In this document: piece after piece, positions 14,225 to 22,131 of the stretch | Layout: each line of letters opens with the position of its first letter | How positions within the stretch are numbered: the first letter of the stretch is position 1 | Assembly (NCBI GenBank): GCA_023398345.1 | Contig: JAEWSK010000283.1 | Span: forward strand, 1 to 23,164 | Direction: 5' to 3' | DNA from: Armatimonadota bacterium | Lineage (GTDB): Bacteria; Armatimonadota; UBA5829 | DNA: 23,164 nt | Program-made: the position numbers and the translations under genes | Notes under the pieces: generated by a model | What the model was told of the DNA's origin: nothing | What the model saw: only the letters and a program-made list of their open reading frames with translations | Database searches by the model: none

Positions 14225-14887
14225 ATGAAATGTTTGGTTGTGGTGGCGCATCCTGACGATGAATTGATCTGGATGGGCGGCACTATTATCGGACATCCAA
14301 ATTGGGATTGGCACATACTCGCGCTGTGTCGCGCAGGCGATTTAAATCGTGAATGGCGTTTTCACCGCGCGGCAGCCGAATTGGGGGCATGTGAGCACAT
14401 ATCCGATTTGGATGACAGCCCCATTTTGGCGCCATTGAGCAGCAATCTTGAAGAAATAAAACAGCGAATTCGAATGCTTCCCAAAAAAGATTTCGATTTA
14501 ATATTTTCGCACGGTCAGGTCGGTGAGTATACATACCATGCGCGCCATGTCCAAACCCATCGCGCGGTTCGTGAGATGATCGAATCCAAAGAACTGCGCG
14601 GGACGCTGGTAGTGTTTGCATATACCGACTTTGGTGGCACGGCGCTTCCTCGACCTGACGAGCACGCAGATATATCTATTGACCTGACTTCCGAGCAATT
14701 TGAGTGTAAGCGCCGCATACTTCGGGATATATATGGTTTTGTATCAGGCAGTTTCGAGTATGAATCGGCTGGGCCGGTGGAAGTTTTTGACGTGCCGGAC
14801 AGAGGGAAATTGGCCTATGTTGCGGCCCAACTTTGTCCCGACCCGGCATCGACAAAAACTCGCCACTACGATACACCGGGGGCTTGA
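14225..14887 (+). CDS. PIG-L/LmbE-family zinc deacetylase
   Basis: A 220-residue member of the PIG-L family. These enzymes remove the acetyl group of an N-acetylglucosamine linked to a lipid, inositol or malate, using Zn2+. The AHPDDE motif is intact (H9, D11, D12, E13), and HARHVQTH (H105, H108, H112) supplies the downstream His. No signal peptide is visible, so it is cytoplasmic. The start ATG 14225 fits the family better than an in-frame GTG at 14213; no strong ribosome-binding site is seen for either. The next gene, a GT4 glycosyltransferase, starts two bases after its stop. This pairing recalls MshA/MshB, BshA/BshB and PIG-A/PIG-L, where a GT4 adds GlcNAc and PIG-L deacetylates it. The acceptor here may be a hopanoid, judging from the downstream genes. 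Confidence 0.9.
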   Translation: MKCLVVVAHPDDELIWMGGTIIGHPNWDWHILALCRAGDLNREWRFHRAAAELGACEHISDLDDSPILAPLSSNLEEIKQRIRMLPKKDFDLIFSHGQVGEYTYHARHVQTHRAVREMIESKELRGTLVVFAYTDFGGTALPRPDEHADISIDLTSEQFECKRRILRDIYGFVSGSFEYESAGPVEVFDVPDRGKLAYVAAQLCPDPASTKTRHYDTPGA

Positions 14888-14889
14888 TC

Positions 14890-16041
14890 TTGCGTATTTT
14901 AATGCTATATGAATACCCTCCGCCGCCGGCGGGGCTTGCGACGCAGGGTGATTTGCTATATCGAGGGCTGACGACGCTCGGTATCGACTGCATGCCTGCT
15001 CCGCAGACAGGCAGCCTTCAAAAAGAATGGGTCTATCGCAACTTTATGCCGAATATCGCCATCGGGGTCGGCTTTTGGGGACAGCTCCCCGAGTTGGTAA
15101 TCCATCCGCGTCGGCACGGCATCCAAGCTGTACCCTGGTTGGTTGCTGATGGCTGGGTGGCAAATTATCAGAAAGAACTAAACTCCCTACCGCTCATTCT
15201 CGCAACAAGCAGATGGGTAAAAGAAACATACATACGCGACGGCGTATCAGGTGATCGTATAGTTGTCCAGCCCATAGGCTGTGACCTGGAATCATTCAAG
15301 CCCATTGCAAAAAGCGACCCGAAAGTGCGAGCAGTGAGAGAATCTCTGGGCGTTGCAGATGACGAAAAGCTTATTCTAACAATCGGCGGCGACGGCGCTT
15401 CAAAAGGCGCGCAGGAGATGATGCATGCGCTGGTTAAAATCGATTCGGAGTTTTCCAAGTGGCGCTATGTCGTCAAAGTGTGGAATCAGCCTCGCACACG
15501 TGACCAAAATTTAATCGACCTCGCCCTTGCCGAAGAACTTGGCATCAAGCATAAAGTGGACTATGTGGACGGCGTGCTTTCGCGCGAGTTTATGCCGTAT
15601 CTCTATAATGCCTGCGACATATACGCTGCGCCGAGCCGTCAAGAGGGCTTTGGCATGCCACATGTCGAGGCGCAGGCGTGCGGCAAGCCCGTGCTCAGTG
15701 TAGACGCGATGGGTATAAAAGAGACCGTCATACACTCCGAAACCGGCTTTCTCGCGCGTCCGGCCAAGTGGATATCCATTACAGAAGCCGAGGCCGGCCC
15801 TGCCGCCGGATATTCTGAGACAAGAGTTGTAAAGTTTGATGAGCCGAAGGTAATCGCCGTCCGTGCAAGTGTAGATGACCTCGCCGTGCAGGCACTTCGA
15901 CTTTTGACCGATGAAAAACTCGCCGCGCGCCTGGGTAAAGCTGCAAGAGAACATGTACAGCGGGCTTTCGATTATCGCGATGTTGCAAAGAATGTATTGG
16001 GCATTATAAATGATCGCCTGCCGGATAAGCTTTTGCTTTAA
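14890..16041 (+). CDS. GT4-family (group 1) glycosyltransferase
   Basis: A 383-residue GT-B protein that moves a sugar from a nucleotide donor. The N-terminal half begins LRILMLYEYPPPPAGLATQG, the usual acceptor-side start with a Gly-rich loop. The C-terminal half has GGDGASKGAQE and the donor-binding block DIYAAPSRQEGFGMPHVEAQACGKPV, with the E-x7-E motif of GT4 (EGFGMPHVE). The start is probably TTG 14890, five to eight bases after GGGGG (14877-14881) and two bases after the stop of the PIG-L gene, so translation is coupled. ATG 14902 is the alternative. No signal peptide is visible. Donor and acceptor are not readable from the sequence. The context suggests action before the PIG-L deacetylase on the same product. 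Confidence 0.88.
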   Translation: MRILMLYEYPPPPAGLATQGDLLYRGLTTLGIDCMPAPQTGSLQKEWVYRNFMPNIAIGVGFWGQLPELVIHPRRHGIQAVPWLVADGWVANYQKELNSLPLILATSRWVKETYIRDGVSGDRIVVQPIGCDLESFKPIAKSDPKVRAVRESLGVADDEKLILTIGGDGASKGAQEMMHALVKIDSEFSKWRYVVKVWNQPRTRDQNLIDLALAEELGIKHKVDYVDGVLSREFMPYLYNACDIYAAPSRQEGFGMPHVEAQACGKPVLSVDAMGIKETVIHSETGFLARPAKWISITEAEAGPAAGYSETRVVKFDEPKVIAVRASVDDLAVQALRLLTDEKLAARLGKAAREHVQRAFDYRDVAKNVLGIINDRLPDKLLL

Positions 16042-16059
16042 TTTGCCCACTGGGCACGA

Positions 16060-17271
16060 ATGGAGAAAAACAAAGTGACAAAAGGCGCTGTCAATCCAAA
16101 ATGCAATATCGATAGAGACGCTTTCATCGAAGAGGCGTTTGAAAAGGCGAAAGCCGTATTGGACAAATGCTCGACTCCAAACGGCATCTTTGCTTCGCCT
16201 GTAATATATAACGCAATATACGCGCGCGATGCGCTAATATCCTCGCTCGGAGGGCTGGTCTCAGGAGAGGACAAATTCGTCAAACAGTGGCTCAAGACAA
16301 TGGACACGCTGATGGACAGGCAGTCGCCTTTGGGCCAAATACCCAACTGCGTGGATACGTTCATCCCGACAAGACCGCGGCTGGTGGCGTTCGGTGCGGC
16401 AGATGCCTCGCTGTGGTTTGTATTGACCCTGGGCTATGCCGAGAAGCTCATCGGCGAGCATCAAGAATTTCATGAGGCGTCCGACAAGGCGCTGGTCTGG
16501 CTCAAATATCAAGACGCGCATGAAGAAGGTCTCATCGAGCAACAAGAGTCCGCGGACTGGATGGACATAATCGCCAACCGCGGGCATGTGCTCTATACAA
16601 ACGTGCTATACTTCGCAGCTCTTGAAATGCGTCAACGCATAAAGCGAGCGCATTTAGTAAGAGAGTCAATCAACGGCTTTTTGTGGCATGGAAACCATCA
16701 CGGCTATTTCCGCCCTTGGCAGTGGAAGCAAGAATACGGAGAGTGGTTCGACACGGCAGCCAACTGCTTTGCAATTGCTTTCGGCCTTGCCGATGAAGAA
16801 CAGACCAATTGCATTCTCGACTACATTGAAAAATATAAACTCGATACGCCATACCCAATTCGCACTATTCATCCGCCTATTCAACCCGGCGACAGGGACT
16901 GGCGCGAGTACTATCGCACAGAGCATGAACTTAACTTGCCCGATCAGTATCACAACGGCGGAATATGGCCGTGGGTGGGTGGGCTTTACGTAGTTGCGTT
17001 AGTTCGAGCCGGTAGGCACGAAAAGGCGAAAGACGCGCTCTTTCAATTGGCTTTGGCGAACCGATTGGGTAAAAAGCGCGAGTGGGAGTTTAACGAGTGG
17101 CTGCATGGAATATCCGGCGAACCGAGAGGCTCGGCGGATCAAGCATGGTCAGCGGGCATGTATATGTATGCCTACACGTGTGTAAAGGGCGGCAGCGAGC
17201 CAGTGTTCGGGTGCTTCGAAGATGCCGACACGCAGTTGCTCCACAACACCCATGTTCATGCGCACAGGTAA
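16060..17271 (+). CDS. (alpha/alpha)6-barrel glycoside hydrolase, debranching-enzyme or neutral-invertase-like
   Basis: A 403-residue cytoplasmic protein with the repeated helical pattern of six-hairpin glycosidases. Visible marks: YARDALISSLGGL near residue 50, FGAADASLWFVL, ESADWMD, GEWFDTAANCFAIAFGLAD, YHNGGIWPWVGGLY and GEPRGSADQAWSAGMYMYA. This order is that of amylo-alpha-1,6-glucosidase-type and GH100-type proteins. The Asp in ADWMD and the acids around EFNEW are plausible catalytic residues, but I cannot assign them. The substrate is unknown, perhaps a glucoside or storage glycan. The start is ATG 16060; an in-frame GTG at 16075 has a better-placed GGAG and is a real alternative. It is in the operon between GT4 (18-base gap) and SHC (11-base gap), an unusual neighbour for hopanoid genes. 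Confidence 0.82.
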   Translation: MEKNKVTKGAVNPKCNIDRDAFIEEAFEKAKAVLDKCSTPNGIFASPVIYNAIYARDALISSLGGLVSGEDKFVKQWLKTMDTLMDRQSPLGQIPNCVDTFIPTRPRLVAFGAADASLWFVLTLGYAEKLIGEHQEFHEASDKALVWLKYQDAHEEGLIEQQESADWMDIIANRGHVLYTNVLYFAALEMRQRIKRAHLVRESINGFLWHGNHHGYFRPWQWKQEYGEWFDTAANCFAIAFGLADEEQTNCILDYIEKYKLDTPYPIRTIHPPIQPGDRDWREYYRTEHELNLPDQYHNGGIWPWVGGLYVVALVRAGRHEKAKDALFQLALANRLGKKREWEFNEWLHGISGEPRGSADQAWSAGMYMYAYTCVKGGSEPVFGCFEDADTQLLHNTHVHAHR

Positions 17272-17276
17272 GGAGG
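17270..17276 (+). promoter_or_regulatory. Ribosome-binding site that fixes the TTG start of SHC
   Basis: AAGGAGG overlaps the stop codon of the hydrolase gene and lies six bases before TTG at 17283. It is a near-perfect anti-Shine-Dalgarno match. It decides the start of the cyclase gene, because the frame remains open for 186 more bases upstream inside the hydrolase gene. Confidence 0.85.
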
Positions 17277-17282
17277 TCGGTT

Positions 17283-19202
17283 TTGGAGCTTAGGACAAAG
17301 AAAACAAGCGCCGAGACTGCAATTAGCGCGGACTGTGCAATCGCGCGCGCAATCGACTGGCTGCTCAACAACCAATTGCCGGAAGGCAGTTGGGCAACCG
17401 AGCTTGAAGGTGACACAATTCTCGAGTCCGAGTATATAATACTGAGGCGCTTTTTAGGTCAGGCCGATGAAGCCAAACTGCGCAAGGCATCGGCATATCT
17501 GCGTTCAAAGCAGATGCCGGAAGGCGGCTGGGCGATTTATCCCGGCGGGCCGGTTGATATAAGCGCATCGGTTAAGGCTTACTTCGCGCTAAAATTGACC
17601 GGCGCAAGCCCCGACGATCCACACATGATAAGCGCTCGCAAAGCCATCAATTCAGCAGGCGGCATTTCGGCGGTCAATAGTTATACGAAGTATTATCTCG
17701 CAATGCTCGGGCAGATTTCATGGCAGGACACTCCTGCAATTCCGACCGAGCTTAATCTATTGCCGAGTTGGTTTTATTTCAATATCTATGAAATATCGTC
17801 ATGGTCGCGGACATTTGTAGTACCGCTCAGCATCATCTGGGCGCACAAACCTGTAATTCATATTCCACACGAGCAAGGCGTGGGCGAACTTTTTGGGCCG
17901 ACAGACCGCAAGCATATGCGACTTCATGTAAAAGGCCCTCTCTTTAGCTGGCGTAACTTTTTTATAATAGTGGACTCGCTTGTAAAGCTTATCGAGAAAA
18001 TAGGATTTCTTCCGCTGCGCGAGAAAGCCGTGCGAAAAGCCGAGCGTTGGATGCTGAATCGCTGCGAGCACAGCGGCGGTTTGGGCGCGATATTTCCGCC
18101 AATGGTCTACACACTTATTGCCCTGCGCGCACGGGGCTATGCCGACACTTCGCCGGAAGTTCGCAAAGCAAATAATGAGCTTGCAGAACTTGAAATAGAA
18201 GAAGATGACACCCTGCGGCTTATGCCATGCACATCCCCTGTCTGGGACACGGCTATAGCTATGAATGCGCTGATAGAGGCGGGCATGCCGTCAGATGCGC
18301 CTGCAATGACTATAGCCGCCAATTGGGTTTTGAAAAAAGAAGTAAAGATTCGCGGTGACTGGAGCGTAAAGCGGCCCCATCTCGAACCGGGCGGCTGGTA
18401 TTTTGAGTTCAAAAATGAGTTTTATCCCGACATCGACGACACTGCAATGGTCATAATGGCGCTGACAAAATGTGCCGACTTGCCCGGCAAGCATGATGCA
18501 ATCCGACGCGGGTTGAACTGGCTTTGCGGCATGCAGAGCACGGACGGCGGGTGGGCGTCTTTTGACGCAGACAACAACCGCGCCATTTTTAATGCAATTC
18601 CATTTGCTGACCACAACGCAATGCTCGATCCGAGCACGTCGGATATTACAGCACGCATACTTGAGATGTTTTCTTTTGTCGGAATAGGACTCGATGATTC
18701 ACGTGTGCTGCGGGCAATCGAATTTTTGCGAAATGAGCAGACGCCGGACGGCTCTTGGTACGGCCGGTGGGGCGTAAACTATGTCTATGGAACATGGCAG
18801 GCTATTCGCGGACTCACGCGGATAGGCATCGATTGCAACGACCCCATAATCCGTCGTGCGTCAAGCTGGCTGAAGTCCGTCCAAAACGACGACGGTGGCT
18901 GGGGCGAAAGTTGCGATTCTTATGCAGATCCGACGCTCAAAGGCATTGGCCCAAGCACAGCCTCCCAGACCGCATGGGCGCTTATGGGTCTGATGTGCGC
19001 GGGCGAAGTTGATTGCGAAGCCGTCATTCGCGGCATCGATTATTTGATTCATACACAGCGGCCCGACGGGACATGGGACGAAAACATCTTCACCGGCACG
19101 GGTTTTCCAAAGGTTTTCTATTTGCGATACCATCTCTACCGACACTCATTTCCGCTAATGGCGCTGGGGATGCATAAGAGAATTCAAAACGATAGAGATT
19201 AA
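17283..19202 (+). CDS. shc: Squalene-hopene cyclase
   Basis: A 639-residue triterpene cyclase, normal length for the family. It folds squalene to hopene or hopanol at the membrane. The protonating motif D383-I-D385-D386-T-A is intact and close to the position of DxDD in Alicyclobacillus SHC (374-377). Several QW-type repeats are seen: NNQLPEGSWAT, SKQMPEGGWAI, MQSTDGGWASFDADN, NEQTPDGSWYGRWGVNY and VQNDDGGWGESC. The TTG start is fixed by AAGGAGG six bases upstream. A longer frame starting at 17097 inside the hydrolase gene is not used. HpnH follows after ten bases, giving a compact SHC-HpnH-HpnA unit. Squalene synthesis genes (hpnCDE) are not in this window. Confidence 0.97.
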   Translation: MELRTKKTSAETAISADCAIARAIDWLLNNQLPEGSWATELEGDTILESEYIILRRFLGQADEAKLRKASAYLRSKQMPEGGWAIYPGGPVDISASVKAYFALKLTGASPDDPHMISARKAINSAGGISAVNSYTKYYLAMLGQISWQDTPAIPTELNLLPSWFYFNIYEISSWSRTFVVPLSIIWAHKPVIHIPHEQGVGELFGPTDRKHMRLHVKGPLFSWRNFFIIVDSLVKLIEKIGFLPLREKAVRKAERWMLNRCEHSGGLGAIFPPMVYTLIALRARGYADTSPEVRKANNELAELEIEEDDTLRLMPCTSPVWDTAIAMNALIEAGMPSDAPAMTIAANWVLKKEVKIRGDWSVKRPHLEPGGWYFEFKNEFYPDIDDTAMVIMALTKCADLPGKHDAIRRGLNWLCGMQSTDGGWASFDADNNRAIFNAIPFADHNAMLDPSTSDITARILEMFSFVGIGLDDSRVLRAIEFLRNEQTPDGSWYGRWGVNYVYGTWQAIRGLTRIGIDCNDPIIRRASSWLKSVQNDDGGWGESCDSYADPTLKGIGPSTASQTAWALMGLMCAGEVDCEAVIRGIDYLIHTQRPDGTWDENIFTGTGFPKVFYLRYHLYRHSFPLMALGMHKRIQNDRD

Positions 19203-19212
19203 GTTCTGAACT

Positions 19213-20217
19213 ATGCGCTTTCCAATCGGACTGACAACTTCGCTGGCGTCATATATCGTCCGCCGGAAGCTGACCGGCGAGCGATTTGTGCCGCTGGTTT
19301 TAATGCTTGAGCCGCTATTTGCGTGCAATCTTACATGCACAGGCTGCGGGCGCATACGCGAGTATAGAGATCGCACCGACGAGCGGATGAGCGTTGAAGA
19401 TTGCCTGGCGGCAAGCCGCGAATGCAACGCGCCGGTCGTGTCGGTCTGTGGCGGAGAGCCGCTGATTCATCCTGCAATCGGCGAGATAGTCGCAAATCTC
19501 GTCGCGATGAAACGCTGGGTATATCTCTGCACAAACGGCACTCTGCTAGCGAGCTCTATAGATAAATTTCAGCCATCGGCAAGGCTGCTTTTCAACGTCC
19601 ATATCGACGGCCCTCGCGATATTCATGATGTTATCGTAGAGCGTGAAGGGGCGTTTGATTCTGCAATCGCAGGTATAAAGGCCGCCGTGAGCCGGGGCTT
19701 TCAAGTGACGGTAAACACAACCATCTATAAACAGACCGATATGGACAGCATCGACAAGCTCATGACCGAACTCGAAGGGTTCGGAGTCAGATGCTTTATG
19801 CTATCCCCGGCGTACTCATACGAGGCCGTCGACGAAAAAAACTCATTTTTAAGCCAAAAAGATGTGCATGAGAAATTTGCCGACATAGATCGACTCGCCG
19901 CCCGGCATCGGCTTGCCGACACGCCGGTCTACGTCGAATTTTTAAAGGGCAAACGCGATCTGGCATGCACCGCATGGGGAAATCCTACGCGCAATGTGGT
20001 AGGATGGCGCTCGCCATGCTATCTGGTCGCCGACAAGCACTTCGCCACATATCGCGAAATGATTGAAAAGACTGACTGGGATTCATACGGCATCGGCAAA
20101 GACACGCGCTGCCGGGACTGCATGGTTCACTGCGGCTTCGAGCCGACCGCCGCATTGATGCTAAATAAGCGCCGAGGCGACCTTTGGAATATGATAAAGT
20201 GGCAGCTAAAGGGATAG
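19213..20217 (+). CDS. hpnH: HpnH, radical SAM adenosylhopane synthase
   Basis: A 334-residue radical SAM protein that joins the 5'-deoxyadenosyl group to hopene (diploptene), the first step to C35 bacteriohopanepolyols. The cluster motif C38-x3-C42-x2-C45 sits in MLEPLFACNLTCTGCG, the typical HpnH context. Other marks: VVSVCGGEPLIHPAIGEIV, YLCTNGTLL, NVHIDGP, WGNPTRNVVGWRSPCYLV and the C-terminal CRDCMVHCGFEPTA. This last C-terminal block is close to that of characterised HpnH. Length is normal. The ATG start is ten bases after the SHC stop with only a weak ribosome-binding site, so translational coupling is likely. The protein is cytoplasmic or peripheral at the inner membrane. Confidence 0.96.
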   Translation: MRFPIGLTTSLASYIVRRKLTGERFVPLVLMLEPLFACNLTCTGCGRIREYRDRTDERMSVEDCLAASRECNAPVVSVCGGEPLIHPAIGEIVANLVAMKRWVYLCTNGTLLASSIDKFQPSARLLFNVHIDGPRDIHDVIVEREGAFDSAIAGIKAAVSRGFQVTVNTTIYKQTDMDSIDKLMTELEGFGVRCFMLSPAYSYEAVDEKNSFLSQKDVHEKFADIDRLAARHRLADTPVYVEFLKGKRDLACTAWGNPTRNVVGWRSPCYLVADKHFATYREMIEKTDWDSYGIGKDTRCRDCMVHCGFEPTAALMLNKRRGDLWNMIKWQLKG

Positions 20218-20287
20218 TTTATATACTTTTTTTGAGATGAATACAGGGTGGGGGCGCAAAGCGTTCGACTAAAAAGGCAGACTGTAA

Positions 20288-21268
20288 ATGACCCATTCAT
20301 TTGTGACTGGCGGCACGGGATTTGTCGGAGCACATGTCGTGCGCAAACTTATCGAGCGCGGAGATACAGTGACTGCGCTTGTGCGACCGACCAGCAATCT
20401 TACTTTGCTCAGTGATCTGCCCGTTGATATAGTAACCGGCGATATTTGCAATTTGCAATCTATCGTCGGGCCGATGTCCGGCGTTGACGAGCTATATCAT
20501 GTCGCGGCGGATTACAGGCTTTACTCGCGCCACCCGCAGGAGCTTTACGCAAGCAATGTCGACGGAACTCGCAACGTAATGCAGGCCGCGCTCGTTCAAA
20601 ATGTCCCAAAAGTAGTCTACACCAGTACAGTAGGCTGCCTCGGAATTCCAAAAGACGGTTCAATGGGCGACGAAAACACGCCGGTAAATCGCAATGAGCT
20701 TATAGGCCATTATAAAAAATCGAAATTCGACGCCGAACAAGTCGCGCTCGAATACGCCTTCAATGGCCTGCCGGTCGTGATTGTAAATCCGAGCACGCCG
20801 GTTGGCCCCGGAGACATAAAACCGACACCAACGGGAAAAATCATACTCGACTTTTTGCGCGGTAAAATGCCCGCCTATGTCGATACCGGGCTGAATTTAG
20901 TCGCGGTCGAAGATGTCGCCGCAGGCCACATTCTTGCCGCCGAGCATGGCCGAGTCGGCGAAAAATACATACTTGGAAATCGAAATCTGACCCTGCGCGA
21001 GATATTGTGCATGCTGGCCATTATAACGAGCAGAAAGCCGCCCTCGGTTCGCATTCCTCACTGGATAGCTCTGTCCGCCGCCATTGCAGATACGTTTGCA
21101 AGCCGCGCAATATCGAAAGAACCGAGTATAAGCATAGAGGCAGTGTTGATGTCTCGAAAGCACATGTTCTTCTCGGCAGACAAAGCCGTGCGTGAGTTGG
21201 GACTGCCCCAGACGTCTGTCGAGCATGCGTTGTCAAGAGCAGTAAAATGGTTTGCATATAACAGATAA
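20288..21268 (+). CDS. hpnA: HpnA, hopanoid-associated NAD-dependent sugar epimerase
   Basis: A 326-residue extended short-chain dehydrogenase. The NAD-binding GGTGFVG is at residues 7-13, and the YxxxK catalytic pair is in GHYKKSKFDAE. The stretches YHVAADYRLYSRHP, NPSTPVGPGDIKPTPTG and MPAYVDTGLNLVAVEDVAAGH are the standard marks of HpnA. It is thought to act on the ribose-derived side chain of hopanoids; the exact reaction is not well settled. It begins 70 bases after hpnH with AAGG about eleven bases before the ATG. Its stop is only three bases from the stop of the convergent membrane protein gene. HpnG, the nucleosidase expected between HpnH and later steps, is not present in the window. 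Confidence 0.95.
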   Translation: MTHSFVTGGTGFVGAHVVRKLIERGDTVTALVRPTSNLTLLSDLPVDIVTGDICNLQSIVGPMSGVDELYHVAADYRLYSRHPQELYASNVDGTRNVMQAALVQNVPKVVYTSTVGCLGIPKDGSMGDENTPVNRNELIGHYKKSKFDAEQVALEYAFNGLPVVIVNPSTPVGPGDIKPTPTGKIILDFLRGKMPAYVDTGLNLVAVEDVAAGHILAAEHGRVGEKYILGNRNLTLREILCMLAIITSRKPPSVRIPHWIALSAAIADTFASRAISKEPSISIEAVLMSRKHMFFSADKAVRELGLPQTSVEHALSRAVKWFAYNR

Positions 21269-21271
21269 AAG

Positions 21272-21649
21272 CTATTGCGTGGAACTGACATGTGTCGGAG
21301 GAATATATATAGGTTTTTCAGATGCATCTACAATGTTAAGGCCAACAAAGACGATCAGATACAGCCCCAGATAAGTTATTATTGTAGCGCGCAAAATATT
21401 GCGCACGAACCTGGGCCTATACTGCTTTCCCCACTCTGCAATAAATATCGGCAGAAATATCAGCGACACCTTGACCATCACAAAAGTTCCGATTCCATAC
21501 CGAAGGTAAAATCCCATCAGCGGATTGCCTTCGTCTGCCCCATAGGTACCCATTAAAAGCAAAGTGGCTATCAGATCAGCAGTGCATATTGCTATTAAAA
21601 CCAAGCTCTCTTTTGTGCATGTCATCTCATCAGCCCTGAGCGCCATCAT
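21272..21649 (-). CDS. DUF5658-like small membrane protein
   Basis: A 125-residue protein with three to four hydrophobic segments. Residues 15-60 carry ICTADLIATLLLM and GADEGNPLMGFYL, the arrangement of DUF5658 proteins (an acidic residue in the first helix, then a G-x-E-x-NP-like motif). VKVSLIFLPIFIAEW and the C-terminal ITYLGLYLIVFVGLN form the other helices. The function of the family is unknown. The start could be ATG 21649 or the ATG at 21628 (before TCTKES), which has AGGG nine bases upstream. It is convergent with hpnA (three bases apart), so it is not part of that operon. Confidence 0.75.
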   Translation of the reverse strand: MMALRADEMTCTKESLVLIAICTADLIATLLLMGTYGADEGNPLMGFYLRYGIGTFVMVKVSLIFLPIFIAEWGKQYRPRFVRNILRATIITYLGLYLIVFVGLNIVDASEKPIYIPPTHVSSTQ

Positions 21650-21846
21650 GGACTATATTCCCGCTTTTAGTCCGAATTAGCCAACCAGACTTATATATAG
21701 TCGGAAATCGAGCGCTTTTTCGATAGTTTAATATGGGCTTTGCTGCCTGCACTCTGCGCAAAAGACGGGCTTGTTTAGAAAAAGAATTTTTGTGCAATAA
21801 CTACATTCAGGCAGCATACAAGCGGCATTCGCTAAGCGAGGGGATT
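21650..21846. other. Intergenic region between divergent small membrane-protein genes
   Basis: About 200 bases without a supported gene. GACT (21688-21691) and AGTC (21699-21702) enclose TATATAT, which could serve as a -10 region for the minus-strand gene. TTAATAT near 21727-21733 is a possible -10 box for the plus strand. No pair is convincing. An open frame on the plus strand reaches back to 21733, but GAGGGG at 21840-21845 points to the ATG at 21847 as the start. Confidence 0.35.
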
Positions 21847-22131
21847 ATGGCTTACTCGATTGCTTTTAAAAAGGGCTTACACTACAATGGCCGCGTCGTG
21901 GCGCTGTGTCTGGCGGCTATAATTATACTTGTGGGCATAAGTCTGCTCGACAAATGCTGTGACATGGATCGTGGCAAAGTAGGAGCAAATCACTTTTTGA
22001 GTCCATGGGATACTTCTGTGGCGCCGCCGCCGTATCTTCCTCCAAGTCGAATCGCGTCGGCCGCACAATCTGAGCCTGTCGCATACACAGCGCAATCTAG
22101 GGCGAGACACTCACTTCGGGATTATCGGTAA
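21847..22131 (+). CDS. Small protein with one membrane anchor, unknown function
   Basis: A 94-residue protein. Residues about 18-35 (VVALCLAAIIILVGISLL) are a single membrane segment after a basic start. They are followed by DKCCDMDRGK and a Pro/Ala/Ser-rich tail with PPPYLPPSR, probably disordered and outside the membrane. The start ATG 21847 is preceded by GAGGGG at a short distance (21840-21845). I do not recognise a family. The 3' end overlaps the convergent pseudopilin gene by 35 bases, which is unusual and lowers confidence. The membrane segment and the ribosome-binding site support a real gene. Confidence 0.55.
   Translation: MAYSIAFKKGLHYNGRVVALCLAAIIILVGISLLDKCCDMDRGKVGANHFLSPWDTSVAPPPYLPPSRIASAAQSEPVAYTAQSRARHSLRDYR

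Noticed and set aside
17097..17282. Longer N-terminus for squalene-hopene cyclase
   Set aside because: It lies fully inside the hydrolase gene in another frame. AAGGAGG and the TTG at 17283 give a normal-length cyclase.
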